Position numbers and translations under genes: made by a program
Source of the DNA: a bacterium
GTDB taxonomy: Bacteria > Krumholzibacteriota > Krumholzibacteriia > LZORAL124-64-63
Length of the DNA stretch: 64,000 bases
NCBI GenBank assembly: GCA_024231905.1
Contig: JAAEQC010000177.1
Coordinates: 43,364 to 107,363 of the forward strand
Direction: 5' to 3'
Notes under the pieces: model-generated
Told to the model about the DNA's origin: nothing
What the model saw: the letters and a program-made list of their open reading frames with translations, nothing else
Databases searched by the model: none
Shown: positions 47,139 through 54,986 of the stretch, in pieces
How positions within the stretch are numbered: position 1 is the first letter of the stretch
Layout of the letters: each line of letters begins with the position of its first letter

Positions 47139-48047
47139 ATGACAGAATCAGCCATCGCCAGCCAGGATCTTACCAAATTCTATGGCCAGGTCCGGGGCAT
47201 CGAAAACCTTGATCTGCGGATTGATCAGGGGGAAGTGTTCGGCCTGTTGGGGCCGAACGGTGCTGGAAAAACGACGACGATCCGGCTGCTACTCGATCTT
47301 ATCCGGCCGACGCGCGGGCAAGTGACCATTCTCGGTCACGACTGTCACCGAGAAAGCCTGGCGGTCAGGCGCTCGATCGGCTACCTGCCGGGCGAATTCA
47401 ATCTGTACGAGAATCTCACCGGCAGGCAATTGCTGACCTACCTCGGCTCGTTGCGCGGCGGATTCGATTTCACGTTCGTCGACACGCTTGTCGAACGTCT
47501 CGGCGCCGCGTACGATCGCCAGATATCCACCCTGTCACACGGCAACAAACAGAAACTGGCGCTGATCCTGGCGTTCGCGCCGCAGCCTGAAGTGCTGATC
47601 CTCGACGAACCGACCAACGGCCTCGATCCGCTTGTACGGCAGGTTTTCCATGAACTCGTGCGCGAGGCGCGCTCCCAAGGGCACACGGTGTTGCTGTCGT
47701 CGCATGATCTGACCGAGGTGGAAAAGACATGCGATCGTATCGCCAGCGTTCGGGACGGTCGCCTGATTGCGGTTGAAACCGTCTCGGCTCTCCGCCAGAG
47801 CGCCATGCGCGTCGTGTATATCGAGTGTGCGCACCCGTTGTCGTCCAATCCCTTCGACAGTTTGCCGAGCGTCGATCAGTTGCAGATCGATGGTTGTCAT
47901 CTGCATTGCCGCGTGCGCGGGCCACTGGGACCATTGCTGGCTGCGGCCGCCCACTTCGAGATACTCGACGTGCTGAGCCGGGAGCCACATCTGGAAGAGT
48001 TTTTCCTGGCGTTGTATGGCAAACAGGAGAACAACCATGCTCAGTAG
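47139..48047 (+). CDS. ABC transporter ATP-binding protein
   Basis: A 302-residue ATPase with Walker A GPNGAGKTT, Q-loop region GEFNLYENLTG, signature LSHGNKQKLALIL, Walker B VLILDEPTNGLDP and switch His in SSHDLTEVE. It is of the BcrA/CcmA-like class that pairs with ABC-2 permeases. GGAGGAAAG precedes the ATG. It overlaps the permease gene by 11 bp. The pair is an exporter of unknown substrate. Codon use is noticeably less GC-rich at third positions than in most of the window. Confidence 0.93.
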   Translation: MTESAIASQDLTKFYGQVRGIENLDLRIDQGEVFGLLGPNGAGKTTTIRLLLDLIRPTRGQVTILGHDCHRESLAVRRSIGYLPGEFNLYENLTGRQLLTYLGSLRGGFDFTFVDTLVERLGAAYDRQISTLSHGNKQKLALILAFAPQPEVLILDEPTNGLDPLVRQVFHELVREARSQGHTVLLSSHDLTEVEKTCDRIASVRDGRLIAVETVSALRQSAMRVVYIECAHPLSSNPFDSLPSVDQLQIDGCHLHCRVRGPLGPLLAAAAHFEILDVLSREPHLEEFFLALYGKQENNHAQ

Positions 48048-48831
48048 TATCTACCTGAAGACCCTGCGTGACTGGCGTGGACAGATTCTCGCCTGGGGCA
48101 TCGGTATTGGCGTACTGGGCGCGACGAATATCCTGGTGTTCCCCCCCTTCTACGAGATGGAAGGCCTGGTGGCATTCATGAATAACTTGCCGCCGGTTTT
48201 CAAGAATCTCATAGGCGAGATCGATGCGGTCGTCACGCTGGAGGGGTTTCTGAAGATGAAACTCTTCGACCCGCTACCACTGCTGCTGGCTATATTCGCT
48301 ATCCCCCGCGCCGCACAGGCAATCACCGGTGAACTGGAGCACAAGTCATGCGATTTCCTGCTGGCGCAGCCGATCCGGCGCTGGCGGGTCGTGGTCGAGA
48401 AGTACCTGGCCATCATCACCGCGCTCACGATCCTGGCCTTCCTGCTGGTCGTGGCGTTGCTGATCAGCAGTCTGTTTGTCGATGTGCCCATGAATCGCTG
48501 GTACATCGTGCGGGCGACCGCGGTCAGCCTGCCGCTGAGCTGGATGTTCGCCGCGCTGGCGTTGCTGGGATCGTGTGCGCTGCCGAAATCCCGTCACTCC
48601 GCCATACTGGCCGGCAGTATCGTGGTCGGCAGTTACGTGTTCGAGACCCTGCGCCTGTTCTCGCCAGCGTTGACCAGGTGGAAAGTCGTCTCGCTGTTTG
48701 CCTATCATGAAGCGGGCGTCGCAGTCGAAGGAGCAACGGCAACGGCATCGACGACCCTGTTTTTGGGCCTCTCGTTGATCCTGATCCTGGCCGCGGTGAC
48801 GGCTTTCTCGCGGCGCGACCTGTTCGACTAG
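48037..48831 (+). CDS. ABC-2 type permease
   Basis: A 264-residue permease with about six membrane helices (for example ILAWGIGIGVLGATNILVF, LTILAFLLVVALLISSLFV, LFLGLSLILILAAVTAF). It has the usual amphipathic coupling segment after LEHKSCDFLLAQPIRRWRV. The ATG at 48037 with AGGAGAAC is used; it overlaps the ATPase stop. It is the membrane half of the exporter. Confidence 0.88.
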   Translation: MLSSIYLKTLRDWRGQILAWGIGIGVLGATNILVFPPFYEMEGLVAFMNNLPPVFKNLIGEIDAVVTLEGFLKMKLFDPLPLLLAIFAIPRAAQAITGELEHKSCDFLLAQPIRRWRVVVEKYLAIITALTILAFLLVVALLISSLFVDVPMNRWYIVRATAVSLPLSWMFAALALLGSCALPKSRHSAILAGSIVVGSYVFETLRLFSPALTRWKVVSLFAYHEAGVAVEGATATASTTLFLGLSLILILAAVTAFSRRDLFD

Positions 48832-48981
48832 GGCGGCAGCGAGACCATGCTCGGTCTGTAGATTTCCGCTGTTGTGCCTTCTGAATACTCCTCCGTTCCG
48901 GGACGTTCTCGGCAGACTGCATCACCGATATACCAGGAGGGTGGCGTAGCAATATTCAGAAGAGACAGATGTTGAAAAACC

Positions 48982-49443
48982 TCACTTTGGCCGGAATTGC
49001 AGCTGCAACCCCTGCAAAAGTTTCCTCATGACCTGATCATTCATTTTCCGGAAGTGCTTGTGTCCCGGTTTGCGAAAAAAGGCACTCAGTTCGTGGTTGC
49101 TGAGTTCGAAACCGGCCAGGGCCAGGATCCGAATCATGTCGTCGCCCTGCAGCTTCAGGGCGATCTTCAGCTTGGTGGCGATAAGATTATTGGTCAGCCG
49201 ATTCTCGGGAACAGGGGGCGGGCCCGGCCGTTTGCCCCGCTTATGGTTGATCAATCCGTTGAGAAAAGTCGCCAACTCCCGGTCATGAAGCTTCGCAAAG
49301 AGCGGGTTCTCCTCGTCGATCAGCCAATGTCTCACCTGTTCTTCGGTGGCGGCGTGATCGGCGGCGGCAAAAACCGCCACCATGTCGGCATCGCCATAGT
49401 CGAATATGTAGCGCAGGCGTCCCAGAACGTCATTACAGGTCAT
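48982..49443 (-). CDS. yehS: DUF1456 protein (YehS-like)
   Basis: A 153-residue protein of the DUF1456 family. It is built of two copies of a helical unit: NDVLGRLRYIFDYGDADMVAVF and NLIATKLKIALKLQGDDMIRILALAGFELS, each followed by an Asn/His loop (LHDRELATFL; SNHELSAFF). The function is not known. It overlaps the CvfB gene by 11 bp, so the two are co-transcribed. Confidence 0.9.
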   Translation of the reverse strand: MTCNDVLGRLRYIFDYGDADMVAVFAAADHAATEEQVRHWLIDEENPLFAKLHDRELATFLNGLINHKRGKRPGPPPVPENRLTNNLIATKLKIALKLQGDDMIRILALAGFELSNHELSAFFRKPGHKHFRKMNDQVMRKLLQGLQLQFRPK

Positions 49444-50305
49444 CAGGTCTTCCTTCGGCTGACGGATACGGCAACAGCCTGATGCCGTCGGGATCTATAG
49501 AGAGCAAACGCTTCTTGTAGAGAGATCCGAGGGCTTTCTTGTAGTTCCTCTTGCTCACACCGAAACGATCCGATAGTTCCTCGGGCGAGGTCTTGGCGGT
49601 AATGGGCAGAAAACCGTTGTTTCTTGCCAACTGGTTGAGAATCGTCTCGGCGATGCCGGCCACTTTTTCATATCCCGTGGACGTCAGTGATAGATCGATC
49701 TTGCCGTCGTCCCGTACTTTCTGGATGTAGCCTCTGACCTTCTTGCCGATGCGCACGTCTTTGAAAATCTCATTGTGATAGAGGAAGCCCCAGTGGGCAT
49801 CGTTGATGATGGCCATGTAGCCCAATTCCGTTTCGCGCGCAATGAGCAGTTCTACCATTTGACCCACTTCGAAGTCGGCCGGCACCTGGTCGATAAATTT
49901 GTTAATACGGGTTGAGCCGACGATCCGGCCCGAGCCCTCGTCGATGAAGACATAGACAATGTAGGAGCGGTTGGCCTGCAACCGTATTTTCTGTTCGCCA
50001 AAGGGCACCAACAGGTCTTTGGGCAAACCCCAGTCCATGAAGGCGCCGACTTTCTCCATGGAGGCGACTCGCAGCAGATTGAATTGACCGACCATTACGT
50101 GCGGCCGCTTGGTGGTGGCGATGATCCGGTCTTCGGAGTCGAAATAGATGAAGACGTCGAGATTGTCGTAAGCGGAGCAGCCTTTCGGCGCCTGGTCGTA
50201 GGGCAACAGGATTTCTCCCCACCGGTCGTCTTCGCTGTCGAGGTAAAAGCCGAAGTCGACCTCTTTGACGACCACCAGATTATTGAACTGACCGATTCTC
50301 AACAC
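49433..50305 (-). CDS. cvfB: CvfB-like S1-domain RNA-binding protein
   Basis: A 290-residue protein with tandem S1-like OB domains (NNLVVVKEVDFGFYLD; NLLRVASMEKVGAFMDWGLPKDLLVPFGEQ) and a C-terminal winged helix (TSPEELSDRFGVSKRNYKKALGSLYKKRLL). This matches CvfB/YitL. Cytosolic; likely regulates gene expression through RNA. The start is GTG at 50305, with no clear ribosome site. Third positions are again less GC-rich. Confidence 0.92.
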   Translation of the reverse strand: MLRIGQFNNLVVVKEVDFGFYLDSEDDRWGEILLPYDQAPKGCSAYDNLDVFIYFDSEDRIIATTKRPHVMVGQFNLLRVASMEKVGAFMDWGLPKDLLVPFGEQKIRLQANRSYIVYVFIDEGSGRIVGSTRINKFIDQVPADFEVGQMVELLIARETELGYMAIINDAHWGFLYHNEIFKDVRIGKKVRGYIQKVRDDGKIDLSLTSTGYEKVAGIAETILNQLARNNGFLPITAKTSPEELSDRFGVSKRNYKKALGSLYKKRLLSIDPDGIRLLPYPSAEGRPDDL

Positions 50306-50454
50306 GGCAGGTTGTGTCCTTCACCGAATGTGCCCCAGGGGAAGGGAAAACAGGCTTCACCCCGTTCTTGCGCGAACCGAATTCCAATATATCACACCGG
50401 TCGGATTTCGCACACGGGCTCGCCATCTGGACTTCCCCACACCGGGCGTATACG

Positions 50455-51165
50455 ATGCACCCCATGAACAACAAACGGAAGACACCAAGCCGCGGCCGTC
50501 GCGGCCGCTTCCAGATCCTCTACGAGGACCGAGACCTCCTCGTGATCTGCAAAGACCCGGGCCTGCTGACGAATAGCTACAAGGGCGACAGAGCCGCGAC
50601 CGCCGAACGTATGCTCACAGGCTATCTGCGCAAAGGAAGCAGCCGATCGTGGATACGTGCCTATACCGTCCACCGACTCGATCGTGAGACTTCAGGTCTG
50701 CTTATCTTCGCAAAAAGCAAGGCCGTCCAGCAGAAGCTCAAGGATAACTGGAAAGCCGTAGAGAAACACTACGCCGCCGTCGTGCATGGAAGTATCGATG
50801 AGAAGAACGGCAAGTTCGCCGGCTATCTGGCGGAGAATGATGACCAGTTCGTCTATACCACCCCCGATGCAGCCAAGGGAAGATGGTCCGAAACTCTCTA
50901 TCGGGTTGTCAAGGAAACGCCCCGCTTCAGCCTTTTGGACATCACGCTACTGACCGGGCGGAAGAACCAGATCCGTGTCCATCTCGCCGAGGCCGGACAT
51001 CCCGTCGCCGGCGATGCGAAGTATGGAAAGAAACGCGATCGAGTCGCACGGATGGCGCTGCATGCCCGAACCCTTTCCTTCCCTCATCCCCACGATGGCC
51101 GGCGTATGGAGTTCGAAGCTCCGGTGCCGGCGGCGATCATGGGACTGGTAGACTCGCCCGATTAG
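50455..51165 (+). CDS. RluA-family pseudouridine synthase
   Basis: A 236-residue pseudouridine synthase with the RluA catalytic motif HRLDRETSGLLIFAKS (Asp nucleophile), followed by KHYAAVVHG and GRKNQIRVHLAEAGHPVAGDAKYG. The start could be 50455 or 50464 (second Met); neither has a strong site, and both leave out an upstream open stretch. No S4 domain is present, so it is of the short type. It is divergent from the CvfB gene. Confidence 0.9.
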   Translation: MHPMNNKRKTPSRGRRGRFQILYEDRDLLVICKDPGLLTNSYKGDRAATAERMLTGYLRKGSSRSWIRAYTVHRLDRETSGLLIFAKSKAVQQKLKDNWKAVEKHYAAVVHGSIDEKNGKFAGYLAENDDQFVYTTPDAAKGRWSETLYRVVKETPRFSLLDITLLTGRKNQIRVHLAEAGHPVAGDAKYGKKRDRVARMALHARTLSFPHPHDGRRMEFEAPVPAAIMGLVDSPD

Positions 51166-51228
51166 TATCGGTCCGCCGATGAAGTAATCTTATCCCGGTT
51201 GCGTAGACGCAAAGAGCCTTCTGCCACA

Positions 51229-51352
51229 TTCGAGATGTCGGAAATAGGAAGGCAAGTGCACTCCCCCGCAGGAAAACCCCGCCACTCCAAGAGCAGCGGG
51301 GTCCCAATCGCCCAACCTCGGGCTGGATTTACCAGCCTGCCAACGGCCGCCG
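51229..51352 (+). repeat. Composite dispersed repeat (alpha then beta-prime block)
   Basis: 51229-51262 is an alpha repeat (TTCGAGATGTCGG then GGAAGGCAAGTGCA). 51280-51352 is the copy of the block at 46872-46946. The order is the reverse of that copy, so the two units move or recombine independently. It lies 61 bp past the stop codon of the minus-strand gene ending at 51414. Confidence 0.65.
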
Positions 51353-51413
51353 CCGCCACCGCGGGGCTCGTCCTGGGCCACTCCACCATCAAGCGTGCCC
51401 CCAGGCTCGCGCC

Positions 51414-52238
51414 CTACTGGTAGCGCTGAATCAGGTGATAGCCAAAAGGCGTCTCCACCACGTCGCTGACCCCACCCACCTCCAGGCCGAAGGCCGCCGC
51501 CTCGAAGTCCGGGTGCATCTTGCCTCGGCCGAAGGAGCCGAGATCGCCGCCCTTCGGACCGGAAGGGCCGTCGCTGTAATCCCGCGCCAGGTTCTCGAAA
51601 TCCTGCCCGGCATCAAGCTTCTGCACTATCTCATCGATGCGCGCCAGCGCCTCTTCCTTGGTCCGCGCGATCTCCGGCGGCTTGCGCATGGATTCGTCGT
51701 GCATGACCAAGATGTGCCGCGCCGAGACCTTTTCCACCTTCTTGCGCAGGAGCACGTGGTAACCGAAGGAGGTCTCCACCGGGTCGCTCACGTCGCCGAT
51801 GTCCATAGCGAGGATTGCCGCGTCGAACTCGGGCACCATGCGCCCTTGCACCCAGGTGCCGAGGTCGCCACCCTGCGGGCCACTGGGACCGTCGCTGTGC
51901 TCCCGCGCCAAGGCCGCGAAATCGCCCCCGTCCTTGGCCTTTTGCGCGACGTCCTGGGCCAGGGCCAGGGCCTCTTCTTTCGTGCGCGTGATGGTCGCCG
52001 GCGCCCTCTGGCTGCCCTGGTACATGAAGAGAATGTGGGCCCCCGCCAGTTCCTGGGGCGCCTGGTCCGGAGTCTGCGCGGACGGTGCGGGCGGCTCGGC
52101 CTGGTCCGCAGTCTGCTCCTGCGCGTGGTCCAGGGCCGCCGCTTGCGTATCCACTTCGTTCGCGTTGTCGCTGCAGGCCGCCAGCAGGCCTAGGCCGATC
52201 AGAAGGGCAACCAGCGCCACTCGAGTCATGCGAATCAT
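51414..52238 (-). CDS. Lipoprotein with two parvulin-type PPIase domains
   Basis: A 274-residue lipoprotein (lipobox GLLAAC, Cys about 22), then a long Gln/Ala/Pro-rich linker. Two parvulin domains follow, at about 65-170 and 175-274. Each has the family order: AHILFMYQG or RHILVMHDES, then TRTKEEALA, FAALAREHSDGPSG or FENLARDYSDGPSG, GGDLG and FGYHV or FGYHL. It probably folds proteins in the periplasm, perhaps the exported tailed proteins. AAAAGGAAT precedes the ATG at 52238. Confidence 0.92.
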   Translation of the reverse strand: MIRMTRVALVALLIGLGLLAACSDNANEVDTQAAALDHAQEQTADQAEPPAPSAQTPDQAPQELAGAHILFMYQGSQRAPATITRTKEEALALAQDVAQKAKDGGDFAALAREHSDGPSGPQGGDLGTWVQGRMVPEFDAAILAMDIGDVSDPVETSFGYHVLLRKKVEKVSARHILVMHDESMRKPPEIARTKEEALARIDEIVQKLDAGQDFENLARDYSDGPSGPKGGDLGSFGRGKMHPDFEAAAFGLEVGGVSDVVETPFGYHLIQRYQ

Positions 52239-52628
52239 GTTATTCCTTTTCCGGGCCCGAACCGCCACGACTTGCCGCAGATCAGCCACTCAAATTGATG
52301 GGAAGCGGGAAAAACCGTTACCCGCGCGGGGCGTCACGCAAACGACGACCGAACCATGGTAGCGTACCATGCGGGGTCGAGTCAAAGAAGACGACCAGCG
52401 GGTGTACCTCCCGTGTGGCGTCCATTCAGAGATGTCCCCTCTTTCAGCCGCGAATCAGTATACACGCCCCCCATCTCAGCCAGGTTCACGCCAAGCTCGA
52501 GGAAGGGCAGTCATACCGTTCTGGAACCGCAAGAGAACCCCCAAGGAAGCCACCGCCGCCGTCACCGCATAGACCGAACAATGGCCTCAGGGTCATTCTC
52601 CGAAGCACTCTCGATCATCTGAGCTGGT

Positions 52629-52656
52629 ACATGTCGGAAAAAGGAGGCAAATACAC
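52629..52656 (+). repeat. Alpha dispersed repeat, degenerate copy
   Basis: ACATGTCGGAAAAAGGAGG followed by CAAATACAC. It ends 3-4 bp before the stop codon position of the minus-strand gene at 52660, so it directly follows that gene. The remaining approximately 390 bp of this gap (52239-52628) shows no gene I can support. Confidence 0.55.
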
Positions 52657-52659
52657 TGG

Positions 52660-53142
52660 TCATTCGGTACCTAGGCGGTACCGGAAGTCACAAATATCGT
52701 CGCCCTCCATGAGAGTCTTCGTCCGTTCGAGCCGTAGGCGCGGGTTGAAACCCCGGGCATGAGGTGCATCGCGGCAGCAGGAGAGGGCCACGCCAAACTC
52801 CTCCAGGCCCAGTTCCTTGTACGTATCGTAGTAGGGGCAGCGGGTCACGTTAAAGAAGTAGGTCGTCGGGGTCTCATCCAGGACGTCCATCTCCCAGACG
52901 CCCCCGTCGCCCCAGCCGGCTACCTCCGCGACCAACTCCGGAATCCCGTTCTCCCCCTCGGCAGGTTCCATGATCCGTCCACGCTCATATGCCTCCTGCT
53001 CGTTGACCTCCCGCAGCATAGCCAAAGCAGCGTCGCGGCCGATCTTCGGGTACAGAGCCCGTATCAGCGGTGCGACGGCCTGAGCCTCGATGGCCCGCTT
53101 TTCGATGCGGGTGAGACCGTTGGAACCGGCTGTGTCACCCAT
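52660..53142 (-). CDS. L-2-amino-thiazoline-4-carboxylic acid hydrolase-like protein
   Basis: A 160-residue protein of the ATC-hydrolase family. Hallmarks are an N-terminal helical region (IEAQAVAPLIRALYPKIGRDAALAML), the strand TYFFNVTRCPYYDTYKELGL, a Cys-rich VALSCCRDAPHARGF, and the C-terminal motif GDDICDFRYRL. In Pseudomonas the enzyme makes L-cysteine from ATC; family members in other taxa have unknown substrates. Cytosolic. GGAGG precedes the ATG. No cysteine-pathway gene is adjacent. Confidence 0.87.
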   Translation of the reverse strand: MGDTAGSNGLTRIEKRAIEAQAVAPLIRALYPKIGRDAALAMLREVNEQEAYERGRIMEPAEGENGIPELVAEVAGWGDGGVWEMDVLDETPTTYFFNVTRCPYYDTYKELGLEEFGVALSCCRDAPHARGFNPRLRLERTKTLMEGDDICDFRYRLGTE

Positions 53143-53443
53143 CTGCTTCCTCCGCCACTCGAGGCGTCGTCCGGATCTTGATATCCACGGTCATCCTTCC
53201 AATTGGCCAACTACGGCTTCAGTGACAAACGCAACCGGCGCGGCACTGGCAGTTCCGTTTTCTGACCGCTCACCGTCATTTATCCAAGCGAACCTAACAC
53301 GCCTGAAAGGCCACGGCCAAATGTTCCGACTACTGGGATATCTTGTGTTGACTGCCTTCGCGCCGCCAAAACCATCGGCAGGTCGTTCAGAGGAATAGAT
53401 AGCCGCCCGTTTCTCACCACGCCCACCACCCGACATACGAAAA
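53143..53443. other. Intergenic region without recognised content
   Basis: About 300 bp between the ATC-hydrolase-like gene start and the terminator of the MscS gene. It contains no ORF with a believable start or composition and no repeat I recognise. It should hold the promoter of the ATC-hydrolase-like gene. Confidence 0.4.
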
Positions 53444-53464
53444 GCCCGACTGAATCGGCCGGGC
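53444..53464 (-). terminator. Terminator after the MscS-like gene
   Basis: On the minus strand, GCCCG and CGGGC close a loop and are followed by TTTTCG. It is 26 bp past the stop codon of the gene ending at 53490. The stem is short, so this is probable. Confidence 0.5.
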
Positions 53465-53489
53465 ACGATCCTCGCGGCAGACGTCGGGT

Positions 53490-54761
53490 TCAGGACGGGT
53501 CGGTCACGCCCGGACGTTGATCCAGGAGACTCACCACATCCTGTCCGGTCGGCTGCTGGAACACCCGCAGCTCGAACTCGGAAACCACGGCGATGATGTG
53601 ATCGAAGACATCCGACTGGATACCCTCGTATTGCACCCACCGCTGGTCCTTCGAAAAGACGTAGATTTCGATCGGGAGCCCTTTTTCGTTGGGCTGGAGT
53701 TGTCGCACCAGAAACGTCATCTCCTGGTGGATCATGGGGTGGTGACGAAGATAGGCCTCCACATAAGCCCGGAAGATCCCGAGATTCGTCAACCGACGGC
53801 CGTTGATCAGGTCGTCACCCACCACGCCGTGCTCGGCGTTCCATGCCGCCAGCTCCGTCAACTTGCCGTCGATGTAGTCCGAGATGTAGGCGATTCGCCG
53901 GAACCGATCGATCATGTCCGAATCGCAGATGCGCACCGAGGTCATGTCGATGGCGATCGACCGCTTGATGCGACGTCCCCCCGATTCCTCCATGCCCCGC
54001 CAGTTCTTGAACGAATCGCTGATCAGGGCATAGGTCGGCACGGTCGTGATCGTCTTGTCCCAGTTCTGGACCTTCACCGTGGTCAGGGCGATTTCCTGAA
54101 CCGTACCGTCGGCCCCGTACTTGGGCATCGCGATCCAGTCGCCCCGGCGCACCATGTTGTTGGCTGTGAGCTGGATGCCGGCCACAAACCCCAGAAGCGC
54201 ATCCTTGAAGACGATGAGGATAACGGCCGTCATGGCCCCGATTCCGCTCAGCAGAGCCAAGGGGGAACGGTTCAACAGCATCGAGAGGATCAGGATGCTG
54301 ATGATGATGTAGACGATGATCTTGAAGACCTGAATGACCGCCATGAGATTGAACCGCTTGGCGACCGGGTACTTCCGATAAATGGCGAGGGCGCTGTTCA
54401 GGATCGAATCGATCACGAAGATCATGACCACGAGCATGTAGATGTGGATGCCGGTGCGCACCAGACTGAGAGCTTCGGGTAACCCCGTCAATGGAATCGC
54501 GATCAACAGCTGGATCATCAAAGCGGGTATGAGGCGCAGGAGATGATTGAACACCCCGTACTCCAGGGCGATGTCGTCCCAGTCGGTGCTCGAGGCGACC
54601 ACCATCTTCTGGATCATATTCCGGATGATTCGACGCGCGATGACACCGGTCAGCCAAGATAGGACCAGAACGACCAAACCCAGTCCCACCCGGAGAATCG
54701 GGGTGGCCTGCGACGCGTTCAGTCCCTGGACGATCAGCCACTCCTGGGCGGTCTCGAACAT
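53490..54761 (-). CDS. Mechanosensitive ion channel of the MscS family (YbdG-like)
   Basis: A 423-residue channel with about five N-terminal helices (VGLGLVVLVLSWLTGVIA, LIPALMIQLLIAIPLTG) and the MscS pore helix region (LLSGIGAMTAVILIVFKDALLGFVAGI). Then comes the beta-domain (RRGDWIAMPKYGADGTVQEIALTTVKVQNWDKTITTVPTYALI). The length and the C-terminal part (IEIYVFSKDQRWVQYEGIQSDVFDHI) are YbdG-type, a low-conductance channel. Gated by membrane tension; protects from osmotic downshift. The ATG at 54761 has GGAGAG upstream and is preferred to 54776. Confidence 0.95.
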   Translation of the reverse strand: MFETAQEWLIVQGLNASQATPILRVGLGLVVLVLSWLTGVIARRIIRNMIQKMVVASSTDWDDIALEYGVFNHLLRLIPALMIQLLIAIPLTGLPEALSLVRTGIHIYMLVVMIFVIDSILNSALAIYRKYPVAKRFNLMAVIQVFKIIVYIIISILILSMLLNRSPLALLSGIGAMTAVILIVFKDALLGFVAGIQLTANNMVRRGDWIAMPKYGADGTVQEIALTTVKVQNWDKTITTVPTYALISDSFKNWRGMEESGGRRIKRSIAIDMTSVRICDSDMIDRFRRIAYISDYIDGKLTELAAWNAEHGVVGDDLINGRRLTNLGIFRAYVEAYLRHHPMIHQEMTFLVRQLQPNEKGLPIEIYVFSKDQRWVQYEGIQSDVFDHIIAVVSEFELRVFQQPTGQDVVSLLDQRPGVTDPS

Positions 54762-54884
54762 GTCAGATCTCTCCATTCAACGAAAGCCCGCCGGACCGAA
54801 TATGATAGTGCACCGACAGAATCCTGAGTATTGCGACCCCGCTCTTACCTCGGAATCCACGGCGCATTCTAGCAGATAACTCAT

Positions 54885-54983
54885 CTCAACACCTCCCGGC
54901 TATACCAAAATAGCCTCTTTGAGATGTCGGAAAATGGCAGGCAAGTACATTCTAGATGTCGGAAATGGGCAGGCGAGTCCACA
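54885..54983 (+). repeat. Alpha dispersed repeat, tandem copy
   Basis: A long-form copy (54885-54950, with CTCAACACCTCC at its left) is followed directly by a second shorter copy (54954-54983: AGATGTCGGAAATGGGCAGG then CGAGTCCACA). It stops 3 bp before the stop codon position of the minus-strand gene at 54987. Confidence 0.65.
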
Positions 54984-54986
54984 TCG

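Noticed and set aside
52369..52572. A 67-codon open frame between the parvulin lipoprotein and the ATC-hydrolase-like gene
   Set aside because: The composition changes along it and there is no ribosome site. It may be mobile-element debris next to the alpha repeat, but I cannot support a gene.
53090..53398. A 102-codon open frame on the plus strand
   Set aside because: It overlaps the ATC-hydrolase-like gene in antisense and has no ribosome site or recognisable domain.
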